Positions 8,563 to 17,259 of a DNA stretch of 46,797 nt are shown piece after piece (positions within the stretch are counted from its first letter, which is position 1; each line of letters begins with the position of its first letter). Source of the stretch: an uncultured Bacteroidales bacterium. GTDB lineage: Bacteria; Bacteroidota; Bacteroidia; Bacteroidales; F082. Where the stretch lies: assembly GCA_905234765.1 (NCBI GenBank), contig CAJOIF010000017.1, positions 1 to 46,797 of the forward strand, in the 5' to 3' direction. The position numbers were made by a program, and so were the translations under genes. A model generated the notes under the pieces. The model saw only the letters and a program-made list of their open reading frames with translations. It made no database searches and was not told the DNA's origin.

Positions 8563-8617
8563 AAATTGCAAACTGCACTTTGCAAAAATCGGGGAAAATT
8601 GTCGGGTGGAGGGGGGA
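8563..8617 (+). repeat. Direct repeat R3 (~55 bp)
   Basis: Third copy, lying upstream of the 33-bp repeats and the ATPase remnant. Arms TTGCAAA and TTTGCAA with a 6-base loop are intact, followed by AAATCGGGGAAAATTGTCGG. The gene-free stretch 8173-8678 is fully accounted for by R2, the remnant, the tandem repeats, R3 and about 60 featureless bases before the endonuclease stop. Confidence 0.85.
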
Positions 8618-8678
8618 CATAAACTCGCCAAAAGAAGTCTTTAGGCGTTGGACTTGTTGAGTTTATCCCAATGGTAAT

Positions 8679-10406
8679 TTAAGAAAGAAACAACTGTTGT
8701 TGCACCCGATAAGAGTTCATTTTGTCGGTATAAATCGAAATGGAGCTGTTTTTCAAGAGTTGGAGAATCTCATCATAATTAATGCCTAACGATTGAAGTG
8801 TTTCACTATCCATAAACAAACCCACAGTTCTTTCAATTGTCACAGGAGTGATTTTGACATCTTCACGAATTGCTTTGAATTGAAAGAAGTCGGCCACATC
8901 GTCATGCACACATGGAGCGACCATCATGACACGATATTTCAATTTGGTTTTAGACTCTTCTTCTTTTACATGACGGACAATGTTGGTGGTTTCACTATTC
9001 TGTTGTTGTTGTCGGCTAGTGATCATCGTCGGTTCAAGAATATAAGACCCAAACTTGCTATGGAAAATAATGTCGCTTTTCCCTCCAGGTGCACAATGTA
9101 AAGGCAGACCATCTTCGTCATAAATAATATTTGAAACCAAACCTTCCAATCCATATCTTTTGCCAAAACATAACGCAAGAAGATATTCTAGCCGCAATGG
9201 TTCTGGGATGTCATCCAAATCAGATTTTCTTTTGTTCCGATGAGCCAATATTAGCAGTTCTCTATTAATGAAATCATAATCATAGCGGTTGACAGCTTTT
9301 TGCAGTGAATGAGTGAAAAATATCCTATCCAATAGTTCTTCATTGTCCTCCAAAGTATTAGAAGGGTTCATAGTCATTCCAAGGACTTTTGCCTTTTCTT
9401 CTACTATCTTTCTCCGAATGAAATCGTTCGTTTCCCATGGAATGTTTTGGCATTCCATGAAAGCGTAGTATTCAGGAATAGAGCTAAATTGATGGAACTT
9501 GTAGCTTTTGAAGGCATCTATTATTGCTTCCACTTTAGCTCGATTGTATTTGGAGAAATTGATGTAAATGTAGGCAAATTGTCCATGTTTAACAAGAAGA
9601 CCTGTCATTTCAAATTTACGGAACACCTCGTCGGGATAATCGCGAATAAGGCTATTATATTGGATAGGCAGTATGCCTTCGTCTCGAAGATGTTTTTGGA
9701 GTTGCAAGCGTTTTGCTTCATATCTGTTTTTCAATCTATAATTGATGATTTTCTCGGCACACGCTTGATAATCACAATCTTTCATGCTAAGAACGAAAGT
9801 GCCAAACTCATGCATTAGAATGCCTTTGGGCTGATGCCCTAACATACTCCATCTTTTGTTGACTTCATTGATGACAAACAAAGTATTAAGGAAAGGGCGA
9901 GATTGATTGAGCAGTTTAACTCTAACAGGGCTGTTGGCATGCATTCCAAGCATGACCTTTGTATAGGTCACGGTTGGATCTATTATATTGTCAATAAGAT
10001 CTTTACCCAACTTGGTAATAGAAATTCTATATGTTCCTCTTCTGACCTCCTCAAACATTAAGAATCCCTGATCTTTAAGCGACCTGATTTGTGTCATTAC
10101 CCTACCATGCAAACCCGTCGCTTGAGGATTGTCATCAATGGCCCTTCGGATTTCTTCGGGTGACAAGTCTATATCGTTGTTCCATTTTTCCTTAATTTCT
10201 GATGAAATGTCTGAAACCTGATAGATTCCCTTTTTGATTAGTTCATAAAGATATGCATACGAGCATTCATCATCAAAGACTTTCCCATCAAAAGGTTGAA
10301 ATAAAGTCAGGAAATCTCTATTTCGTTTTGGGTTTCTTATCGTGGTGTTAATAGAAAACACCTTGAATCCTTTTCTGTTTCCGCTTCTGCCTTGGATTTC
10401 AGTCAT
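8679..10406 (-). CDS. AlwI-family type IIS restriction endonuclease
   Basis: 575 aa, the usual length of the RE_AlwI family (AlwI, relatives of the GAGTC enzymes), which cut beside short asymmetric sites. Family signs: the N-terminal FSINTTIRNPKRNRDFLTLF followed by LIKKGIYQ (residues 19-60), and near residue 460 the motif APGGKSDIIF ... YILEPTMITSRQQQ, which in this family supplies the PD-(D/E)XK-like catalytic Asp and Glu. A winged-helix-like stretch (residues 90-160) may contribute to DNA recognition. The start overlaps the end of the upstream methyltransferase gene by 8 bases, so it is the last gene of a three-gene operon; being downstream of both methylases suits safe establishment in a new host. 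Base composition is clearly AT-richer than the flanks. The recognition site cannot be read from sequence. Confidence 0.85.
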   Translation of the reverse strand: MTEIQGRSGNRKGFKVFSINTTIRNPKRNRDFLTLFQPFDGKVFDDECSYAYLYELIKKGIYQVSDISSEIKEKWNNDIDLSPEEIRRAIDDNPQATGLHGRVMTQIRSLKDQGFLMFEEVRRGTYRISITKLGKDLIDNIIDPTVTYTKVMLGMHANSPVRVKLLNQSRPFLNTLFVINEVNKRWSMLGHQPKGILMHEFGTFVLSMKDCDYQACAEKIINYRLKNRYEAKRLQLQKHLRDEGILPIQYNSLIRDYPDEVFRKFEMTGLLVKHGQFAYIYINFSKYNRAKVEAIIDAFKSYKFHQFSSIPEYYAFMECQNIPWETNDFIRRKIVEEKAKVLGMTMNPSNTLEDNEELLDRIFFTHSLQKAVNRYDYDFINRELLILAHRNKRKSDLDDIPEPLRLEYLLALCFGKRYGLEGLVSNIIYDEDGLPLHCAPGGKSDIIFHSKFGSYILEPTMITSRQQQQNSETTNIVRHVKEEESKTKLKYRVMMVAPCVHDDVADFFQFKAIREDVKITPVTIERTVGLFMDSETLQSLGINYDEILQLLKNSSISIYTDKMNSYRVQQQLFLS

Positions 10407-11274
10407 AATTGGTAACTAATACTTCTATTGTGTCTGTTATATTGATTTTCTGATAATTGGCATTTCTATACTGCCGTTTCATAAAGTGTACATGGTAGTT
10501 CTCGGACCATTTTTTCAAGATGGCGTTTTCCTTACCGTTTGAAAGAAAAACATTTGAGAGAGCAAAAAGCTTCCCTTCCGCATTTAATCTATCCAATAAG
10601 GATAGTAAATTGTTCTCTTCTTGTACACCCCAATTGTTATTGTACGGAGCAGTTGTCACAAGATACGGTGGGTCATAATAATAAAAAGCCTTTGGCATTT
10701 CATATAGAATTTCATCCTTGAAATCTAGGGTGCTAAAATTCAAAGATTTGCCTTTTATTCCATCCAAAAAACTCTTCAGGTGACCATAAATAGATTGAGA
10801 CAAGTCAACTTTCCCTACAGGCACATTGAATTCACCTTTACCATTGAAACGCAAGTAATGATTAAAACCATAAATAAGTAGCACGACCAACTTACTAACT
10901 TCATGCCTCTTATTGTAATCGTCTTTCAGCCGTTCATATCCTTCCTTATTGTATAAAGACAAACCTTCATGTTTGTATTCCACATAGGTTCCTTTGGGAT
11001 GTATGCGAGAATATGTCAAACCATAGGCTTCTATTATTCGTTCCAATTCTCCAATAACAGTCTCAAAATCATTCTCATAGAAATAGCGCAACACTTCTAT
11101 AATATAGGGGTTGTTGTCGTTACAATAAATAGTCTTTGCGGCTGAATTGACTCCAACTACACCACTGCCACAGAATACATCAACGAAAATACTAATATCA
11201 TCAGGAAAAAGCGGAACTATTTCCTTTAGAAGTTTGTTCTTGTTTCCAGGGTAACTTATCGGATTGACAATCAT
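10399..11274 (-). CDS. D12-class (Dam-like) N6-adenine DNA methyltransferase
   Basis: 291 aa. Order typical of Dam/DpnM enzymes: N-terminal SYPGNKNKLL (residues 7-16), AdoMet motif FVDVFCGSGVVG (about 30-41), and the catalytic DPPY in FYYYDPPYLV (near residue 200). Expected to methylate adenine on one strand of the site cut by the neighbouring AlwI-type nuclease. Asymmetric sites commonly need one methylase per strand, which explains the second methylase next door. Overlaps the upstream methylase by ATGA and the nuclease gene by 8 bases. AT-rich like the rest of the operon. Confidence 0.92.
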   Translation of the reverse strand: MIVNPISYPGNKNKLLKEIVPLFPDDISIFVDVFCGSGVVGVNSAAKTIYCNDNNPYIIEVLRYFYENDFETVIGELERIIEAYGLTYSRIHPKGTYVEYKHEGLSLYNKEGYERLKDDYNKRHEVSKLVVLLIYGFNHYLRFNGKGEFNVPVGKVDLSQSIYGHLKSFLDGIKGKSLNFSTLDFKDEILYEMPKAFYYYDPPYLVTTAPYNNNWGVQEENNLLSLLDRLNAEGKLFALSNVFLSNGKENAILKKWSENYHVHFMKRQYRNANYQKINITDTIEVLVTNYD

Positions 11275-12104
11275 AGTCTTGCGATGGCTTTTTGATAGTA
11301 GTTATTGTCAATTTCACACCCAATGAACCTCCGTTTTAGTGTCAAGCAAGCAACCGCTGTTGTCCCTGACCCCGCAAATGGATCGAAAATAATATCGTTC
11401 TCGTTCGAGTGAATCTTGATTAGCTCCGAAAACACTTGTAGGCTTTTTTGAGTTGGATGGATTCTGTTTTTCCCACCAAGTAAAACGCTAGTGCGGAAAG
11501 CAGGTCGCAAATAGGGAATATCGTCTGGCTTATTGAAAGTCCACTTCTGTTTATTACCTTTTACAGCCCAAACAGCAACCTCGAAATCCATCACATATCG
11601 ACTGTTCACATTGCGCGGCATGGGATTTGACTTCTCCCATCGAATTAAGTCTTTTATTACAAAACCATTTTCGAGCAATGCCTCAACAAGATAAGAAAGG
11701 TTTTTCCAGTCGTTGAATATGATAATTGAACCGCCCGCTTTAACATAAGGTGAGCATAGATTTATCCATTCCTTTTGGTCAAAATTGTAATCCCAATTAC
11801 CATAATTCATCCCTGACCTTCCCATGTTCGAAAAACCAAGTTGGTAATCACGGCTAACGCAATACGGAGGGTCAGTAAGAATCAGGTCAACTAAAACTCC
11901 TTTTGACTGAATTTCGGGCAAAAGATCTTTATAATCGCAGTTGCGAAATAGGATGTCTTCGGTTTCCAAGCATGCATCAAATATTGTCGGTCCAGAGAAA
12001 CCTGATCCATCACTTAATAAATTGTCATCATCTAAAGATGACAATCCGAATTCATTATTATATTGAATATCGGAATATTTAGCTTTTTTCTTCTTTTCTG
12101 ACAT
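11271..12104 (-). CDS. N6/N4 DNA methyltransferase (second modification enzyme)
   Basis: 277 aa from ATG at 12104. The catalytic motif TDPPYCVS (DPPY at 78-81) comes before the AdoMet motif FDPFAGSGTTA near residue 250, the beta-class order of the N6_N4_Mtase family (DpnA/HinfI-like). A lysine-rich start (MSEKKKKAK) was chosen over the longer open frame, whose extra 45 residues would be read through the repeat structure upstream. First gene of the restriction-modification operon. DPPY rather than SPPY favours adenine methylation. Confidence 0.9.
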   Translation of the reverse strand: MSEKKKKAKYSDIQYNNEFGLSSLDDDNLLSDGSGFSGPTIFDACLETEDILFRNCDYKDLLPEIQSKGVLVDLILTDPPYCVSRDYQLGFSNMGRSGMNYGNWDYNFDQKEWINLCSPYVKAGGSIIIFNDWKNLSYLVEALLENGFVIKDLIRWEKSNPMPRNVNSRYVMDFEVAVWAVKGNKQKWTFNKPDDIPYLRPAFRTSVLLGGKNRIHPTQKSLQVFSELIKIHSNENDIIFDPFAGSGTTAVACLTLKRRFIGCEIDNNYYQKAIARL

Positions 12105-12105
12105 T

Positions 12106-12261
12106 GTGGTAGTTTGCAGAGTTAGGAAAATAAAATCGCAGGGTACTCCTATCGGACTCTGCGGGCTACCACACCCTTTCCCCACAATAGTTTCACCTGC
12201 GAAAACGCAGGCATCAACCATTTTCAATGGGGAAATCAAAATAGTGGTAGTGAGCAGAGTT
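12106..12261. repeat. Structured leader repeat of the restriction-modification operon
   Basis: Three copies of GTGGTAGnnnGCAGAGT: plus strand at 12106-12122 and 12244-12260, minus strand at 12172-12156. The last two face each other and close a ~105-nt imperfect hairpin. Inside it TTTCCCCA (ending near 12183) pairs with TGGGGAAA (12228-12235), and CCTGCG/CGCAGG (12196-12211, AAAA loop) forms an inner stem. The element begins two bases upstream of the methyltransferase ATG and would be transcribed as its 5' leader. It could be an operator, an RNA structure or a recombination or MITE-like relic; nothing in the sequence decides. Confidence 0.7.
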
Positions 12262-12351
12262 TCCCGAATTATAGTTAATGTTATGTTTTACAATATGTAA
12301 TTATCTCAATTTTGTCCTTTTAATCCTTTCTTTTTCGTTTGTAACTTGCTG

Positions 12352-12359
12352 CAAATATA
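12352..12359 (-). promoter_or_regulatory. Possible promoter of the restriction-modification operon
   Basis: CAAATATA on the plus strand is TATATTTG on the minus strand, matching TAnnTTTG. It implies a leader of about 240 nt containing the inverted-repeat structure. No convincing -33 element. The rest of 12105-12519 holds the repeat structure and 120 bases with no clear gene. Confidence 0.45.
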
Positions 12360-12519
12360 CATCTTTATTCTTATATTCATCTTTTTTTGTTTCTTGCGCC
12401 TCAAGCATTGTACCATAAGTCCATAGTCGAGAAGCACAAGGTGTGTTTGCAGAATGCGTTGAATGGGTAGGAATGAGTCTTTACCGTCCACAAGTTGTGG
12501 ATGTTTTTCGTTTAAACAT

Positions 12520-13584
12520 TCAATTCCCAGTTATCGTTTCTCCAAATCTATTATTCACATGTTGTTTCCAATTCCTCACCGCCACTTCCTTGCTCGCATT
12601 CGCATAGCAATACTCGCACAAATGCGGGCAGGTGTTGTATTCGCCAATGTCCTTGCTCACCATGCAGCCGCAGAACTGCCGCTGGCCTTTGTCGCGGTTG
12701 TCCTTTTTCTTCAGGGCGTATTGCGTTTCGCTGAGCATCATAGCATTGGCGGGAATCGGCTCCGTGCCAAACAAAGAGTTTTCCACGGTCTTAATCTCCA
12801 CATCGAGGAAGTCCATCAAAGCCTTATCGTGATGCGCAAAGCGAATCATCAAGTCATCATCCACACAGCGGTTGTGTTGGATGACGTATGGCGCAAGGTC
12901 AATCTTCTCGCCACAGGTGGCCAATTGGTAGTGCCATTTCTGTTTGAGTTCCGAAAGCCTTTGGGCAAACTCTTCCATCTGGTCGGTCGTCCATTCCGTA
13001 TAGTTCACATGGCTTTTCTCAAGGTTGGCTTTCACCTTTTTATATAAGGCGATGTCGGCATAGCTGAAAACGAGTTTCTCGGTGTAGCCCAAAAGTTGGT
13101 CGCCAATGTTTTCCACTTTCCTCAATAGATCATCCAAACTGATGTGGTCGGTCAGAATCAGCGGGTCAAATCGCCAAATCACACGGCCTTTGCCCAACTT
13201 GTCCACCAACCGCTTGAAGGTGTCAATGCGCTCATCCAAGGCTGGCACACCTTTTTCCATGCCTTCTTTCACATAGTCGTTCAGCGTGTATTGTATATAG
13301 CAGTCGATGTTTCTTTCCTTCAGTTCGTCCAAATGTTCAAGCAACGGCTTCGGGTTCTTCGACCAAAACACGATGAAGCGGCATTTTTCATACGAGATGA
13401 AACTCTTCACGCCATTGAATGGATTGGTCCAAGCGGAATAACCGACCTTTAGCCGATGGAAGAACCAGTCGGCATAAAAAGCGGGAATGTCCGTGCTGCG
13501 GCTTGCGGAGATGATGACAGGGGCTTGCGCCTCGGCCATCATGCCGTTATCTCGCTGGATTTGTGTCTTTTGCCATTGGGTCAT
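12520..13584 (-). CDS. DUF1848 family protein with C-terminal CX3CX2C cluster
   Basis: 354 aa. The N-terminal half has VIISASRSTDIPAFYADWF (about residues 23-41) and FIVFWSKNPKPLLEHLDELK (about 70-89), followed by YIQYTLNDY, the recognisable DUF1848 core; it resembles the barrel of radical-SAM enzymes such as spore photoproduct lyase. Near the C-terminus five cysteines occur, C305, C307, C319, C323 and C326, the last three spaced CX3CX2C exactly like a radical-SAM iron-sulfur site but at the opposite end of the protein. Biological function is not known. ATG at 13584 follows a TAATTTTG promoter by about 30 bases; an internal Met at about residue 15 is possible. Base composition returns to the background here, so it is probably not part of the AT-rich island. 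Confidence 0.8.
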   Translation of the reverse strand: MTQWQKTQIQRDNGMMAEAQAPVIISASRSTDIPAFYADWFFHRLKVGYSAWTNPFNGVKSFISYEKCRFIVFWSKNPKPLLEHLDELKERNIDCYIQYTLNDYVKEGMEKGVPALDERIDTFKRLVDKLGKGRVIWRFDPLILTDHISLDDLLRKVENIGDQLLGYTEKLVFSYADIALYKKVKANLEKSHVNYTEWTTDQMEEFAQRLSELKQKWHYQLATCGEKIDLAPYVIQHNRCVDDDLMIRFAHHDKALMDFLDVEIKTVENSLFGTEPIPANAMMLSETQYALKKKDNRDKGQRQFCGCMVSKDIGEYNTCPHLCEYCYANASKEVAVRNWKQHVNNRFGETITGN

Positions 13585-13615
13585 ATGGATGTTATATATG
13601 TTTGGATGTCAAATG

Positions 13616-13623
13616 CAAAATTA
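13616..13623 (-). promoter_or_regulatory. Promoter -7 element of the DUF1848 gene
   Basis: TAATTTTG on the minus strand, giving a predicted leader of about 25 nt. Confidence 0.55.
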
Positions 13624-13701
13624 GGTAAAGCCATTCCATTCCGCAAGCAGAAAACCGAAATAGTTTTCAACAATGCATCATTCCAAGATGCTTTCCAAAA
13701 A

Positions 13702-15726
13702 TCACTTCCAAAACCGCAAAACGGCAATCTCTCCCAGCAACGCCAGCAAAGCTATCAAAGCAAAAAGTTTCCACTGCGAGGACTGATGCGCCATGGCCTC
13801 CACGAGGTCAGCGGTAGCGAAATCAGAAGTGTTGAGGACAGCAGCCACGTTAAAACCTGCTTTCTTGAACCGAGGTTCAATGTCGTCGCGGTCGGCAAAA
13901 AGCATTTTGGACTCCACACGACTTTCGTTCCAGGCCGTGACGCGGTTCATAGTGTCGTTGACAAGCAGATCATAGAAGCCTGCTGCAGGCAAATTGTCAT
14001 TCAGATAAAGATAAACCTTTCCATTGCGCACCTCAGAGGCGGGCATCAGCTCGAAGCTACGGTCTTCGCTGGCAAAGAGGTACTTGCTGTCACCTTCGAG
14101 GTTCATATCATTCAGCACCAACATCTTATCCATTCCGATGGTGTAAGACAACCGTCCCATCTTGCCACCCATAAAGACCATCTTGACCATCATCGGGACA
14201 AAAATGGCATTATCGGTGAAGTCACTCCAATCGGAACTGAGCGCCGTGGCCATCACAAAGGCTTGCCCCTTCCCCACTGTTGCCGACAACAAAAGCGGGT
14301 CGCCATTTTTCAAGCTCAGCAAGGAAGTAGGAATGCCATTGAATTTCCATCGAATATGCTGTTTCACCTTAGGCAGGTCAGGATGCTGCGGCATGTCGAG
14401 AATCATGTCGCGGAAGAAGGCATGCTGGACTGCCAAATCTTCGACCGAAGTGGTGTTGGTATCGACCTCAACTACAGTAAGTCCTAGTTTCTGATACAGA
14501 TAACTATTGTTTTTGGAGTCATCCAGGGAAGGAAACACCATCAGGCTCGCGCCTTCAGACACGGCATCCAACAAAGTCTGCTGCAAAGTCTCATTCAGTT
14601 TGGCTGTCTCGTTGACGATGAGAAGTTGTGCCTGAGCTATCGTGCCCAAATCAAAACGCGAAGGTTCCATCAAGGTGTAACGAAACTGCTCGTCGTCCTC
14701 GAAAAGCAAGGCACAGTCAGATTCCACTGCACCCAACTCCACCACGGAGAGACAGGGCTTCACACTCAACACGAAATGGTAGCTGTCGTCAAAAGTGATG
14801 GGATGGTCAGTTAGCGAAACAGAACAGCGTTGGTCTCCGTTGTTTTCCACCACAAACTGCATCGTGAGCTCCGCCGTGCCGTTTTTCTCCAAGTCAACGG
14901 TCGTGGAAGCAGCCATGGCACCATTCATCGTGAAGTTGACAGGCAGACTTTTGACTTCCTTATCGCCTTGATTGACAACACGCACCATCAAGTCATTGGT
15001 CAAACCAACTTGTACGATGGGCGATGCCAGCCATACCGAGTCGATGTAAAGGTTGGTCTTGAACTCAGGAATCATCGGAACGACCACTACCTGCATTGCC
15101 GTGTCAGCCTTAGCTGCCGACAGATCAAATGTATTCTCCTGAAAATCTGAATAGACAAACAAGGTAGAGGTAGCGAATCCATGCTGTTTGCTCAACATTT
15201 CAAAACGGTCGATGACCTCACCCATGGGCACTGGTGCCCCATCGGGATTCATGCGGTCGAGCTGGTCAAGCATCTCCTCCTGGTTCATCGGATACTCATT
15301 CTGTATCTCAAAACTGTTTGTCATCAACAGATAACGATTGGAGGGATTGAGTTTATGTACCAAATCCCGCGCCGACTGCCTTGCGTCTTCCAACAAAGTT
15401 GTCCGCTGAGACTGCCCTTTCATGCTCATCGAATTGTCGATATAGATTCCGACAAGGCTCTCCGCCGTATTGACATTCAACTGGTTCTCAGGATGATAAG
15501 GAAAAGCGAAAGCCAGCACCAATGCCGCAATGAACAGACAGCGTAGCAACAAGGTAACAAGATACTTCAGTTTTCGCGTCTTGGCATTCTCCTGCTGGAT
15601 GCTGCGCAACACAGCGGTATTGCTGAAATACACCAACTTATGCCGCCTGAAGTTGAACAGGTGGATAAGAATGGGTATCAGCAGGGCGAATAGCCCCAAA
15701 AGCATATTCGGATAAAGGAAACGCAT
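13702..15726 (-). CDS. BatA-type membrane protein with VWA domain
   Basis: 674 aa. Begins with the BatA/aerotolerance N-terminal signature: a first membrane helix (residues 5-24, LLGLFALLIPILIHLFNF), a basic loop and a second helix (about 58-76). A VWA-like domain follows, with the metal-site motif DNSMSM near residue 97. A long periplasmic region includes a glutamine-amidotransferase-like fold (LLIVNE, LMVFPS). A last helix near the C-terminus (ALIALLALLGEIAVL) ends in a basic tail. In Bacteroidota this long form is common, but its function is not settled. Last gene of a probable operon starting at 19752; 26 bases separate it from the barrel-protein gene upstream. Confidence 0.85.
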   Translation of the reverse strand: MRFLYPNMLLGLFALLIPILIHLFNFRRHKLVYFSNTAVLRSIQQENAKTRKLKYLVTLLLRCLFIAALVLAFAFPYHPENQLNVNTAESLVGIYIDNSMSMKGQSQRTTLLEDARQSARDLVHKLNPSNRYLLMTNSFEIQNEYPMNQEEMLDQLDRMNPDGAPVPMGEVIDRFEMLSKQHGFATSTLFVYSDFQENTFDLSAAKADTAMQVVVVPMIPEFKTNLYIDSVWLASPIVQVGLTNDLMVRVVNQGDKEVKSLPVNFTMNGAMAASTTVDLEKNGTAELTMQFVVENNGDQRCSVSLTDHPITFDDSYHFVLSVKPCLSVVELGAVESDCALLFEDDEQFRYTLMEPSRFDLGTIAQAQLLIVNETAKLNETLQQTLLDAVSEGASLMVFPSLDDSKNNSYLYQKLGLTVVEVDTNTTSVEDLAVQHAFFRDMILDMPQHPDLPKVKQHIRWKFNGIPTSLLSLKNGDPLLLSATVGKGQAFVMATALSSDWSDFTDNAIFVPMMVKMVFMGGKMGRLSYTIGMDKMLVLNDMNLEGDSKYLFASEDRSFELMPASEVRNGKVYLYLNDNLPAAGFYDLLVNDTMNRVTAWNESRVESKMLFADRDDIEPRFKKAGFNVAAVLNTSDFATADLVEAMAHQSSQWKLFALIALLALLGEIAVLRFWK

Positions 15727-15752
15727 TATTCAACACACATAAACAGGTTGAA

Positions 15753-16571
15753 TCAATAGCCATAATACCCTCTCCTGCCGTGCTTGAACCAGCGGCGGTC
15801 TTTGGAGAAAGTCGAACATGGATCATCTGGTGCTTTCTCCAACGGGATGGCAACACCCAAGGTGACCTCCAAGCCTTGCGGCAAACGAGCCCCCGTCACT
15901 TTATAAGCGTTGACGTTGACGGCAGGTACTTTCTCCTCCTTCTCAGCATCACCATAGGTATCAAGAAAACCCTGATGTGCGGTTGCGCTAAGTTTTATAA
16001 GCAAATGGCGACTCCCCATCGGGATTCTGCTGCGAATGCCTAGTCCTGCAAAGGCTCCGGCATGAATCAAACTCATGTTGGCATTACCCACATCGATGGT
16101 TTCGTCCAACTCTACAGGAGCCGTACGGTCGATGTGAATCTGTCCGCCCAGGCGATATCCCCCTTCAGCACCTATGGTGAGATACGGTTGGAGATAAGGT
16201 CTAATGGGCCAGCGCAATTCCAATGGCAGACGCAAATCCACATAATTCACGGCCATGGCGTAATGCACCTGCATACCCGAACGATGCTCGTAGCTGATGT
16301 CGGTGCCGCGTTGCAGATAGACCGCCTCGGGTGCCAATGCAAATATCCTTCCCAAAGGAATGTCGACAAAGAGACCTCCCATCGGAGTAAATAAAAGGGC
16401 TTGAGGAAGTTGTTGCAAAGCCTCGTTATTGTAGTAGTACATCCTCGGCACGTTCACGCCACCTTTGATGCCAATTGCAATGGCTTTTTCCTCTGTTTGC
16501 TTGTTTTTCGTTTGTGCCTGTGAAACACCGACAATACCAACTAATAATATAACGAATAAATACTTTTTCAT
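15753..16571 (-). CDS. Exported outer-membrane beta-barrel protein
   Basis: 272 aa. A signal peptide (MKKYLFVILLVGIVGVSQAQ, cut near residue 20) is followed by GIKGGVNVPRMYYY and alternating hydrophobic/polar strands typical of the PorT/OmpW-like small barrels of this phylum (YLTIGAEGGYRLGG, LIHAGAFAGLGIRS). The final ~30 residues are unusual for a barrel: a charged, aromatic tail (KDRRWFKHGRRGYYGY) instead of a terminal membrane strand. Cotranscribed with neighbours. No ligand can be inferred. Confidence 0.75.
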   Translation of the reverse strand: MKKYLFVILLVGIVGVSQAQTKNKQTEEKAIAIGIKGGVNVPRMYYYNNEALQQLPQALLFTPMGGLFVDIPLGRIFALAPEAVYLQRGTDISYEHRSGMQVHYAMAVNYVDLRLPLELRWPIRPYLQPYLTIGAEGGYRLGGQIHIDRTAPVELDETIDVGNANMSLIHAGAFAGLGIRSRIPMGSRHLLIKLSATAHQGFLDTYGDAEKEEKVPAVNVNAYKVTGARLPQGLEVTLGVAIPLEKAPDDPCSTFSKDRRWFKHGRRGYYGY

Positions 16572-16585
16572 TGTCTTTCAATTAT

Positions 16586-17209
16586 TTACCATTCTTCAAT
16601 TTTTGCTAATCCGTCGCCATCCTTATATATAAAGAATGAACCGCTCGAAGTTTGACTGGCTGGACTGCTAGACGAGTTTTCCGTTGACAAAGTGATAGTA
16701 GCATAACGGAAATCTGCGAGTCCCTCATCGGTCATCTTGCCTTTCATCACGATACCACGTTTCATCTTACCCAACTCACTCACCATATTCTCGATAAAGT
16801 AAACTGCAAAATCTTGACCCTCGCCACAAACGAAAACGGTGTCCGTTATCGTCTCAGTAGTCTCAAAAAGATCCATCTTTACGATACCATTGTGCTGATC
16901 GGAAAAACGAAGCCACATATTCGGTTCCGGAATCTGCAGCGGCCACATAGATACGTTGGAAGCCACGCGTGTCTTGGGCTCTACCACATAGCTCCCTTCG
17001 ATTTTAGGTGGCACGGGGCCTTCCGGGATGGTCCCAAATGCATTCCAAAACTTCGACTGAAGCGAATCGGGAATGACCGATACGATGTCGTCAATATAAT
17101 ACTCCGTCCCAATGAGAGCGACAGTGTTTTCTTCGTTTTTCGTGCATGACATAAAAACCATACCTCCAAACACTACAAGCCAAATGGCCACTACTATTCT
17201 TTTCATCAT
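16586..17209 (-). CDS. Small lipoprotein of unknown function
   Basis: 207 aa from the MM start at 17209; an ATG at 17230 in the same frame is an alternative. The signal ends in a lipobox at Cys22 (MVFMSC), followed by TKNEENTVALIGTEYYIDDI. No known domain recognised; strand-rich, with a serine-rich segment (SSSSPASQTSSGS) near the C-terminus. It lies between a T9SS cargo gene and a barrel gene in the same operon, with 14 bases to the next gene, so a cell-envelope role is likely. Confidence 0.7.
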   Translation of the reverse strand: MMKRIVVAIWLVVFGGMVFMSCTKNEENTVALIGTEYYIDDIVSVIPDSLQSKFWNAFGTIPEGPVPPKIEGSYVVEPKTRVASNVSMWPLQIPEPNMWLRFSDQHNGIVKMDLFETTETITDTVFVCGEGQDFAVYFIENMVSELGKMKRGIVMKGKMTDEGLADFRYATITLSTENSSSSPASQTSSGSFFIYKDGDGLAKIEEW

Positions 17210-17259
17210 AAATCGTTTATATTTTGGCATAACACATTTTTTAACTAATTATTGTCTAC

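Noticed and set aside
8428..8631. 67-codon minus-strand open frame over the 33-bp repeats
   Set aside because: Its 11-residue repeat follows from a 33-bp DNA repeat and it also runs across repeat R3; no promoter or start signal supports a gene.
12306..12491. 61-codon minus-strand open frame upstream of the restriction operon
   Set aside because: Lysine-rich low-complexity end, no recognisable domain, and the predicted operon promoter lies within it. The stretch 12400-12480 may be a decayed gene or IS end, but I cannot identify it.
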